NCBI GenBank assembly: GCA_024643825.1
Contig: JAHEME010000096.1
Coordinates: forward strand, 1-8,564
Direction: 5' to 3'
DNA length: 8,564 nt
DNA from: Chloroflexota bacterium
GTDB taxonomy: Bacteria; Chloroflexota; Anaerolineae; Aggregatilineales; UBA3940
The notes under the pieces are model-generated. The model was given only the letters and a program-made list of their open reading frames with translations, did no database searches and was not told where the DNA came from. The position numbers and the translations under genes are program-made. Shown here piece after piece: positions 1-5,742 of this stretch; within the stretch, counting starts at the first letter, position 1, and each line of letters opens with the position of its first letter.

Positions 1-963
1 TCCCGACACCACACGGAAAAACGTAAGCCGTCCTACATAGGGGTCAGCAGTGGTCTTGAATACATATAGAGCTAAAGATGCACTGTCATCTGCTGTAAGA
101 ATCTTCCCATCCTCGGCTTCGAACTTGCGATGTTGTGGAGATGGCGCAATACGTGGCAGAAGGTCTACAAGACTGGTTACCCCCACGTTGGCTGATCCTG
201 AAAGATAAACAACGGGGATTAATGTTCCTTCAGCAAGTCCCTTAATTACGCCCTTCCAGATCTCTTCTTCGGAGAGATCGCCTTGATCAAAATACTTTTC
301 AAGGAGGACGTCATCTGATTCAGCAGATGCTTCGATCAGGGCGATACGGGCTTCATTCGCTGCGTCCTCATATTCAGATGGGATGTCACTAATTATCCCG
401 GTAGTGCCTGCATGTGCCTTCATTTCAAGCAGATCAATCACGCCAGAGAAAGATGTGCCGGTTCCCATCGGAATTTGCAGGGGGACGAACCGTGCGTCAA
501 AGATGTCTTGAAGTTCTCCGATGAGAGCTTCCGGCTGCCGTGCCATCTCTCGATCCATCTTTGTCATCACAACAATGCGCGGCACACGAAGCTCTTCGGC
601 AAAGCTCCAATATAATTCGCTGCCGACCTCAACGCCTGAACTTCCATCAATAAGTAGTAGGACGAGGTCACTGACGAGAACTGCATCTTTGACCTCCCCC
701 TGGAAGTCAGTATATCCAGGCGTGTCAAGAAAGTTGAGCTTGAAATCGCCGCTTTCAATCGGAATTTGGGCTGTTTGGAGAGAAAGTTCGCGACGGATCT
801 CTTCCTCATCATGATCCGAGACCGATGTGCCTTGCGCAGTATCGCCCATACGGGTAGTCACTCCCGCATTTAGCAACATCGCTTCGGTTAATGTTGTCTT
901 ACCTACTCCCTGGTGTGATACAAGAGCGATGTTCCGCAGTGATTTTGTGTCATACACTTTCAT
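1..963 (-). CDS. EF-G-like translational GTPase, N-terminal part (runs off left edge)
   Basis: The 321 visible codons begin MKVYDTKSLRNIALVSHQGV and give the GTP-binding domain of an elongation factor G-like protein, which acts on ribosomes in the cytoplasm. Seen directly: a P-loop SHQGVGKT at residues 16-23, a G3 motif DTPGY at 80-84, and a G4-like motif TKMD at 134-137. Residues 50-62 (DHDEEE then RRELSL) fit switch I. Canonical EF-G has AHIDAGKT, DTPGHVDF and NKMD, so this belongs to the divergent EF-G-like (FusA paralogue) branch rather than housekeeping FusA. The visible end (TTADPYVGRLTFFRVVSG) matches the start of EF-G domain II, so well over half the usual ~700 residues lie outside the window. 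The start at 963 is supported by GGAGGG 8 bases upstream. Its exact role (translocation, recycling or stress) cannot be told from this part. Confidence 0.93.
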   Translation of the reverse strand, partial: MKVYDTKSLRNIALVSHQGVGKTTLTEAMLLNAGVTTRMGDTAQGTSVSDHDEEEIRRELSLQTAQIPIESGDFKLNFLDTPGYTDFQGEVKDAVLVSDLVLLLIDGSSGVEVGSELYWSFAEELRVPRIVVMTKMDREMARQPEALIGELQDIFDARFVPLQIPMGTGTSFSGVIDLLEMKAHAGTTGIISDIPSEYEDAANEARIALIEASAESDDVLLEKYFDQGDLSEEEIWKGVIKGLAEGTLIPVVYLSGSANVGVTSLVDLLPRIAPSPQHRKFEAEDGKILTADDSASLALYVFKTTADPYVGRLTFFRVVSG

Positions 964-971
964 AAGGGGGG

Positions 972-977
972 CCCTCC
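972..977 (-). promoter_or_regulatory. Ribosome binding site of the EF-G-like gene
   Basis: On the minus strand GGAGGG lies 8 bases before the ATG whose first base is 963. It is a strong Shine-Dalgarno match at ideal spacing and fixes the start of the EF-G-like gene. Confidence 0.85.
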
Positions 978-1090
978 AGGCAAGGATGGGAAGAGATAAT
1001 GCGGCACTCAAATTGACTGGCAAACATTGCCGCTGCACTGTTATTGGCTGTCCAACTCTCTTTGGAGCAGCCTCTATCGGTGGTAAAGCG

Positions 1091-1119
1091 ATTTTAAGAT
1101 TCTTTGGGGTGCTTGTCAA
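1091..1119 (-). promoter_or_regulatory. Sigma70-type promoter of the EF-G-like gene
   Basis: Read on the minus strand, a perfect -35 box TTGACA (1119-1114) is followed after exactly 17 bases by TAAAAT (1096-1091), which matches the -10 consensus at five of six bases. Transcription would start near 1084, giving a leader of about 120 bases before the EF-G-like start codon. A second perfect TATAAT exists on the same strand at 1171-1166 but has only a weak -35 (CACACA-like), so it is at most a secondary promoter. Confidence 0.7.
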
Positions 1120-1139
1120 CGCGCGAAGTCATGACGATC

Positions 1140-1156
1140 TTCACAGGCTTTGTGAA
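1140..1156. promoter_or_regulatory. Inverted repeat, possible operator upstream of tryptophanase
   Basis: TTCACA and TGTGAA form perfect 6-bp arms around the 5-base spacer GGCTT, in the divergent intergenic region 64 bases before the tryptophanase start. The position suits an operator acting on either divergent gene. The half-sites are those of a CRP-type site in everted order, so it is not called a CRP site. A weak plus-strand promoter (TTCACA at 1140, CATTAT at 1165, 19-base spacing) would overlap it. The regulator is unknown. Confidence 0.35.
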
Positions 1157-1206
1157 CATATTTCCATTATAGTGGGACTTACCTCGTGTGTGTGCGCTTT
1201 GCGCCC

Positions 1207-1212
1207 AAGGAG
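1207..1212 (+). promoter_or_regulatory. Ribosome binding site of the tryptophanase gene
   Basis: AAGGAG lies 8 bases upstream of the ATG at 1221. The in-frame ATG at 1188 has no such site and would add eleven residues (MCALCAQGESQ) not expected in the family, so this site decides the start. Confidence 0.85.
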
Positions 1213-1220
1213 AATCGCAG

Positions 1221-2597
1221 ATGCCTTCAATGCCGCCTGAGCCGTTTCGCATCAAGATGGTGGAGCCTCTTAAGAAAACTATGCGAGCGGAACGCGAGAA
1301 GTTCTTATCTCAAGCCGGTTACAACCTCTTCCAAGTTCGCGCAGAAGACGTGTACATCGACCTGCTGACCGACAGTGGAACATCCGCCATGAGCAATCAT
1401 CAATGGGCTGCGCTGATGCATGGGGATGAGTCTTATGCAGGTGCACGAAGTTTTTACCATTTGAAGAACGTCATTGATGATATCTTTGGATTTCGCCACT
1501 TTGTGCCCACACATCAAGGACGCGCTGCGGAGAACATTCTGGCAGGCCTGCTTGTCAAGCCGGGCGATTCGATACCTAACAACAGCCATTTTGATACAAC
1601 TGGAGCTAACATTCGAGCAGCAGGCGGCAACCCTGTTGACCTCGTAATTAGTGAAGCGCATGACCCCGAACTGCGGCATCCGTTCAAAGGAAATATGGAT
1701 GTTCAGAAACTGGAACAATTTATCCAGGAAACGGATGTAGATCACATTCCATTTGGAATGATAACGGTGACCAACAATGCGGGCGGTGGTCAGCCCGTTT
1801 CGATGGAGAATATTAAGGCCGTGGCTGAAGTTTATCGTAGGCACTCCATTCCCTTCTTTATCGATGCATGTCGTTACGCCGAGAATGCCTACTTCATTCA
1901 GCAGCGGGAAGACGGATATTCGGATCGCTCTATTAAATCCATCGCGCAGGAAATGTTTTCGCTTGCAGATGGATGCACCATGAGTGCCAAGAAGGATGGT
2001 CTTGTGAATATCGGGGGGCTTCTCTGTACCAACGATGCGGTATTATTCGAGCGCATCAAGCAAGCCCTCATTTTGCGTGAGGGCTTTCCTACGTATGGAG
2101 GACTTGCTGGTCGCGATCTTGAGGCCCTTGCGGTTGGGCTAGGGGAAGCTATCGATGCAGAATATTTAGCCTACCGGATTGCTCAGACGGCCTATCTTGG
2201 CGATGGTCTCCGTTCTGTGGGTGTCCCGATTGTCGAGCCGCCGGGAGGCCACGCAGTATATATCGATGCGGGAGCGTTTCTCCCCCAGATCCCACTGGAC
2301 GAATTCCCAGGGCAAGCACTTGCCATTGAAATCTATCTGCAAGGGGGGATTCGAGCCGTGGAACTGGGCAGTGTCGCATTTGCATATGTAGATGCTCATA
2401 CGGGGGTCACGATTCATCCTCCTCTGGAACTCGTGAGGCTTGCTATTCCTCGTCGTGTTTATACGCAGAGCCATCTTGATTTTGTAATCGAGACTCTGAA
2501 GGAGATCGTCGCTCGCAAAGATTTGCTGCGAGGCGTGCGCATTGTTGAGCAGCCTGAACTTCTGCGACACTTCACTGCGGAATTTGCATTGATCTAG
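1221..2597 (+). CDS. tnaA: Tryptophanase (tryptophan indole-lyase), TPL-like scaffold
   Basis: A cytoplasmic PLP enzyme of 458 residues (family about 456-471) that would cleave L-tryptophan to indole, pyruvate and ammonia. Visible family landmarks are PEPFRIK at the N-terminus, YIDLLTDSGT, the Tyr72 region DESYAG, THQGR with Arg101, NAGGGQPVSM, IDACRYAEN with Asp215 (PLP ring nitrogen) and Arg218, SAKKD with Lys258 as the Schiff-base lysine, EGFPTYGGLAGRD, GGHAVYIDAG, and IPRRVYTQSH. Many stretches are closest to tyrosine phenol-lyase (TPL), for example the CTMSAKKDGLVNIGG block and VGVPIVEPPGGHAV. However, the residues that separate the two enzymes are tryptophanase-like: Phe124-Asp125 (TPL has Phe-Thr), Leu382 where TPL has the phenol-contacting Arg381, and His450 in LRHFTA where TPL has Phe448. 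Residue comparisons are from memory of the E. coli and Citrobacter enzymes. No tryptophan permease or clear tnaC leader is next to it. The start is set by AAGGAG at 1207. Confidence 0.9.
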   Translation: MPSMPPEPFRIKMVEPLKKTMRAEREKFLSQAGYNLFQVRAEDVYIDLLTDSGTSAMSNHQWAALMHGDESYAGARSFYHLKNVIDDIFGFRHFVPTHQGRAAENILAGLLVKPGDSIPNNSHFDTTGANIRAAGGNPVDLVISEAHDPELRHPFKGNMDVQKLEQFIQETDVDHIPFGMITVTNNAGGGQPVSMENIKAVAEVYRRHSIPFFIDACRYAENAYFIQQREDGYSDRSIKSIAQEMFSLADGCTMSAKKDGLVNIGGLLCTNDAVLFERIKQALILREGFPTYGGLAGRDLEALAVGLGEAIDAEYLAYRIAQTAYLGDGLRSVGVPIVEPPGGHAVYIDAGAFLPQIPLDEFPGQALAIEIYLQGGIRAVELGSVAFAYVDAHTGVTIHPPLELVRLAIPRRVYTQSHLDFVIETLKEIVARKDLLRGVRIVEQPELLRHFTAEFALI

Positions 2598-2614
2598 AAT
2601 CAACCCCTACTTCT

Positions 2615-2657
2615 GGCGCTCAGGCCTGTCACCATGGTTGTGATAGGCCTGAGCGCC
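2615..2657 (+). terminator. Long hairpin after tryptophanase, terminator-like without U-tract
   Basis: Arms 2615-2632 and 2640-2657 pair over 18 positions with one G-T wobble and a 7-base loop (CATGGTT), 17 bases after the tryptophanase stop. The stem is GC-rich and very stable. No run of T follows on either strand, so classic intrinsic termination is uncertain. It may mark or protect the mRNA 3' end, or help termination by another route. Confidence 0.6.
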
Positions 2658-2667
2658 GCGCTATACT
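2638..2667 (+). promoter_or_regulatory. Weak candidate promoter for the C39/TPR operon
   Basis: TTGTGA (four of six -35 bases) at 2638-2643 is followed after 18 bases by TATACT (five of six -10 bases) at 2662-2667. It overlaps the 3' arm of the hairpin. Some promoter is expected between 2598 and 2752 because the downstream genes seem to be a new transcription unit, but the match is poor and no better one was found. Confidence 0.22.
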
Positions 2668-2752
2668 CTCCCCGAACTTCCTAAAGTCTGATATTGTTTG
2701 AGCTAGAAAGCAGGGTGGCAGCAGCAGATCACGTTGTCACTGGCATGGAACT

Positions 2753-4219
2753 ATGACTCAATTTCGCAAACGCGGCGGATTGCCGCAGCTTCGATCCGGC
2801 ACAAATTCGAGTTATCCTCGCCTCCCATCATCCCGCCGACGCGGCCCGATGTCGGGGGTGGGGCGAGTGGCTGGTGCTCGTACCCAAAACCAAAGATATG
2901 CATTTATTGCTATTGCAGCAGCGGTGCTAGTGGTGGGAGCAGTGATTGCCGCTCCTGTATGGCTTCCAGCGGTATCCTGGGTAATTCCTGATCGCTATGT
3001 GATGGCTTACGCGCCTCCTGCCATCCAGCGCATGATCTTTCAAGTAGATCCGAATGCGCAGGTTCCTGCGCCAGCCGCCCCTGCTGAGTTTGCAGCTCAG
3101 GACCTTTTGGCGGAGCTTGCTCCCACGGCCACTGCAACCTATTCGCCGGTCAGCGCGGCTAGTGGTGGCGCATCTGGTGGCTATGTTCAGCCTACCCCGT
3201 TGGCATTAGCGCCTACACCAACCCTAACGCCAGTCTTCTCCATTCAGGTCGATTCGCGGGCTGTGGATAGGAACAACAGCGCAGATTTAGGTGATATCAC
3301 TGCTCTCCTGACTGGCTTCGAGTGGGAGCAGCAGGGGTACAATAATTGTGGGCCAGCTTCGATCCGTACTTTAATGAGCTACTGGGGCGTTGAGTTTACC
3401 GAGGCAGATGCCGCCTCCTATTTGAAACCTGACCCAGAAGACCCTAACGTTCGTCCTGACGAAATCGCGCAATTCGTAGAGCAGTATGATGGCTATCATG
3501 CCTTGATCCGGGTCAATGGCAATTTTGAGACCATCAAGAAGTTCATCCTGGCTGGATACCCGGTCTTAATTGAATCCGGCTATGATCCAGAGCCAGAGAC
3601 TGTAGGTTGGACTTCTCACTATCTGACCATCGCAGGATTCTCTAACGATGGTTTCATTGTGATGGACACTTATCGCCGTCCCAACTGGTTTTACGCCTAT
3701 AATGAAGTAGATTACTACTGGCGGCAGTTCAATCGACGCTATGTGATTATCTACAAACCTGAGCAATTGGCTGCGGTGGCATCGATCATCGGGGAAGACA
3801 TGGACGATGCCGTGATGTACGAGAATTCTCTGGCAACCGCCCGCGCGGAATCGAGTTTGAACGGCGACGATCCTTATGCATGGTTCAATCTCGGAAGCAC
3901 GCTTGCTAGTATGGGCCGTTACGAAGATGCTGTGGTAGCTTTTGATACCGCACGAACACTTGGCCTGCCCAGCCGTTTCTTGTGGTATCAGTTCTCCCCC
4001 TATGAGGCATATCTTCAGGTCGGGCGCTATGAAGATGTGATCAGTCTGGCGGATGCCGTTCTTGCGATGAAGCCGAGTGAAGAGGCATTCTATTATAAGG
4101 GACTTGCACTGGAGGGGCTGGGCGAGGTCTCTAAGGCTCGTGTCCAGGTTGCGTTGGCAGTACGCCATAATCGGAATTATGAAGCTGCACAAAAGGCACT
4201 TGACGCACTAGAGAATTAG
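2753..4219 (+). CDS. Membrane-anchored C39-like cysteine peptidase with TPR repeats, copy 1
   Basis: Predicted 488-residue membrane-tethered protein. Residues 1-48 form an Arg-rich cytoplasmic tail. Residues 49-71 are one hydrophobic segment, giving an N-in/C-out topology. They are followed by the juxtamembrane segment PDRYVMAYAP (79-88) and IFQ (95-97). Residues 100-165 are an Ala/Pro/Thr-rich linker. Residues 185-337 look like a Peptidase_C39_2-type papain-fold domain: Gln194 (oxyanion-type), Cys199 in NNCGPAS, His289 in TSHYLTIAGF, and Asp305 in VMDTY form a plausible catalytic set. After the conserved joint IIGEDMDDAVMY (345-356), residues 373-484 carry about three TPR-like helical repeats (YAWFNLGSTLASMGRYEDAVVAF is typical). 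The substrate is unknown; peptidoglycan-linked or secreted protein processing is possible. Six bases separate it from its paralogue downstream. The start has only a weak Shine-Dalgarno; Met33 (2849) is an alternative but would remove most of the tail. The family calls are from motif reading alone. Confidence 0.85.
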   Translation: MTQFRKRGGLPQLRSGTNSSYPRLPSSRRRGPMSGVGRVAGARTQNQRYAFIAIAAAVLVVGAVIAAPVWLPAVSWVIPDRYVMAYAPPAIQRMIFQVDPNAQVPAPAAPAEFAAQDLLAELAPTATATYSPVSAASGGASGGYVQPTPLALAPTPTLTPVFSIQVDSRAVDRNNSADLGDITALLTGFEWEQQGYNNCGPASIRTLMSYWGVEFTEADAASYLKPDPEDPNVRPDEIAQFVEQYDGYHALIRVNGNFETIKKFILAGYPVLIESGYDPEPETVGWTSHYLTIAGFSNDGFIVMDTYRRPNWFYAYNEVDYYWRQFNRRYVIIYKPEQLAAVASIIGEDMDDAVMYENSLATARAESSLNGDDPYAWFNLGSTLASMGRYEDAVVAFDTARTLGLPSRFLWYQFSPYEAYLQVGRYEDVISLADAVLAMKPSEEAFYYKGLALEGLGEVSKARVQVALAVRHNRNYEAAQKALDALEN

Positions 4220-4225
4220 AATGCA

Positions 4226-5659
4226 ATGATCCATCGTTCGCAGCATGTTCAGGAGCCACCTCAATTGACCAGATCCAGTCCTGTGCTGACACGGGCACAA
4301 AAAGCTGCATGGGGTCTTATCATCGGTTCTTTGTTAGTTCTGGGGTTCGCTGTGACAGCCCCTTTTTGGTTGCCAAGGTTGGTCCGTAGCATAGTTCCGG
4401 ACCGCTATGTTATGGCTTACGCCCCTGAGCCAGTCGCGCATTTCATTTTTCAGTCAGGGAGGTCGGAAATGCTGCCAACGATCTCAAGTGACCCTGACGC
4501 TGGATTCACACTTCTGGAAGATTTAGCTCCAACTATCTCAGCTATTCCAACGCAGCTTGCCACCATCTCTGTGATTTCTGATACGGCAAACGCAAGCAGC
4601 GTCGTTTCAGAAAGTCACCCGACGATAACTCCAGCATTTGACTCTCAGGCTGCTACCGAAGTCCCAGTGATAAGTTCTGGCGTGCCATCGAGATGGGAAC
4701 TCAATGGGTTCAACGTGATTGGGCAGGGTTACAATATGTGTGGTGAGGCTACGCTCACCATGTATCTGAGTTACTGGGGTGTCCCTGTCGACAATAGAAC
4801 TCAGCTAGAGGTCGCAAATGCTATCAAGCCGCACCCGGAAGACTCAAATACGAGTCCTGACGAACTGGTTGGTTATGCCGAGAGTCTTGGATTTAGTGCA
4901 ATCGTTCGAGTGAACGGGACAACTGATTTACTCAAACAGTTTGTTTACGCAGGATATCCAGTCATGATTGAACGAGGGTTTGATGAGTTGCCGGATGAAG
5001 GTTGGATGGGGCACTACATGCTGGTTACGGGATACTCTGATGAATCTCGGACATTCACAACCCTCGACTCTTATTGGACCCTCAAGCACGTTCAAGCCGA
5101 CCCAGCCCATCCAGTAGACTATTGGGACTATGACAGGTTGGACAGCCTCTGGCGTCACTTTGGCTGGACTTATATTGTGGTTTTTCCCCCTTCACAATTC
5201 TCGGAAGTTCAAGGCATTATTGGAGAAGATGTTGACGATGCTACGATGTATCGACAAAGCGCCGAGCGATTATCAGGAGAGTTGACAACTAACCCCGGCG
5301 ATGTTTTTGGATGGTTCAGTCTGGGAACTGCATTAGATGGACTGGGTGATTACGAACGTGCTGCCCTTGCGTATGATCAGGCACAATCTCTTGGCATACC
5401 ATTCAGAATGATGTGGTATCAGTTTGGAATGTATCATGCTTATTATCAGACGCAGCAGTATGACAAGGTTCTTGATCAAGCAAACCGAATACTTGATGTT
5501 CAAAACTACCCAGAATCTGAGGAGGCATTCTATTACCGGGGCATGGTCTATCAGGCGAGGGGGCAACTTGATGCGGCGCGAGGGCAATTCCGAAGAGCGT
5601 TGGAGTACAACCCGAATTTTGAATTAGCACAACAGGCGCTCGATGCCCTTGGCAATTAG
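4226..5659 (+). CDS. Membrane-anchored C39-like cysteine peptidase with TPR repeats, copy 2
   Basis: A 477-residue tandem paralogue of the preceding gene with the same architecture. It has a 27-residue tail and a membrane segment at about 28-50. The juxtamembrane PDRYVMAYAP (58-67) and IFQ (74-76) are identical to copy 1. A Ser/Thr-rich linker (80-155) has diverged almost completely apart from LAPT. The C39-like domain (about 158-322) has Gln167, Cys172 in NMCGEAT, His263 in MGHYMLVTGY and Asp281 in TLDSY, so the catalytic set is kept. It differs from copy 1 by Glu in place of Pro after CysGly and by an insertion of about nine residues after the Asp (285-298). The joint IIGEDVDDATMY (331-342) and TPR-like repeats (360-474, with WYQF and EEAFYYRGM) follow. 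The start is 6 bases after the upstream stop, with no good Shine-Dalgarno, which suggests translational coupling. Substrate unknown. Confidence 0.85.
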   Translation: MIHRSQHVQEPPQLTRSSPVLTRAQKAAWGLIIGSLLVLGFAVTAPFWLPRLVRSIVPDRYVMAYAPEPVAHFIFQSGRSEMLPTISSDPDAGFTLLEDLAPTISAIPTQLATISVISDTANASSVVSESHPTITPAFDSQAATEVPVISSGVPSRWELNGFNVIGQGYNMCGEATLTMYLSYWGVPVDNRTQLEVANAIKPHPEDSNTSPDELVGYAESLGFSAIVRVNGTTDLLKQFVYAGYPVMIERGFDELPDEGWMGHYMLVTGYSDESRTFTTLDSYWTLKHVQADPAHPVDYWDYDRLDSLWRHFGWTYIVVFPPSQFSEVQGIIGEDVDDATMYRQSAERLSGELTTNPGDVFGWFSLGTALDGLGDYERAALAYDQAQSLGIPFRMMWYQFGMYHAYYQTQQYDKVLDQANRILDVQNYPESEEAFYYRGMVYQARGQLDAARGQFRRALEYNPNFELAQQALDALGN

Positions 5660-5680
5660 CTACCGATAGCCAATCGTAGC
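5659..5680 (+). other. Small imperfect hairpin between copy 2 and murJ
   Basis: GCTA-C-CGAT and ATCG-TAGC can pair as an 8-bp stem with one bulged C and a 5-base loop, starting at the last base of the copy 2 stop codon. There is no T-run after it. A 10-bp palindrome, GAAAATTTTC, follows at 5693-5702. Neither is a convincing terminator or operator. They are recorded because the 83-base gap is the largest inside the presumed operon. Confidence 0.25.
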
Positions 5681-5724
5681 CGCCATTTGGCAGAAAATTT
5701 TCGGATAGCACAAGCCAGATTCTT

Positions 5725-5733
5725 GGGAGGGGG
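5725..5733 (+). promoter_or_regulatory. Ribosome binding site of murJ
   Basis: The purine run GGGAGGGGG ends 9 bases before the ATG at 5743. It is the strongest Shine-Dalgarno match among the plus-strand genes after tnaA and supports 5743 over the in-frame ATG at 5794 (Met18). Confidence 0.7.
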
Positions 5734-5742
5734 CTAGTACAG

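Noticed and set aside
1140..1156. CRP/FNR binding site before tryptophanase, as in E. coli tna control
   Set aside because: The half-sites are in everted order (TCACA then TGTGA) with a 5-base gap, unlike the TGTGA-N6-TCACA consensus.
1131..1172. A 13-codon reading frame (MTIFTGFVNIFPL) upstream of tryptophanase, considered as a tnaC-like leader peptide
   Set aside because: It has no tryptophan, no WFNxD-like motif and no Shine-Dalgarno, so nothing beyond its position supports a TnaC-type attenuator.
827..1240. Plus-strand 137-codon reading frame across the EF-G-like start and the intergenic region
   Set aside because: It is antisense to the well supported EF-G-like gene, covers its promoter and overlaps the tryptophanase start, and its protein has no recognisable motif.
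1305..1844. Minus-strand 179-codon reading frame inside tryptophanase
   Set aside because: It is a shadow of the highly conserved tryptophanase frame and has no motif of its own.
1221..2597. Annotation as tyrosine phenol-lyase
   Set aside because: The TPL residues Thr124, Arg381 and Phe448 are replaced by Asp, Leu and His, which is the tryptophanase pattern.
3566..4192. Minus-strand 208-codon reading frame inside copy 1
   Set aside because: It is antisense to a gene with clear domain structure, and its product has no recognisable pattern or ribosome binding site.
2753..5659. C39 bacteriocin-processing transporter (peptidase fused to ABC exporter)
   Set aside because: There is no ABC transporter membrane or ATPase domain and no double-glycine leader peptide gene in the window; the domain resembles the stand-alone C39-like type with TPR repeats.
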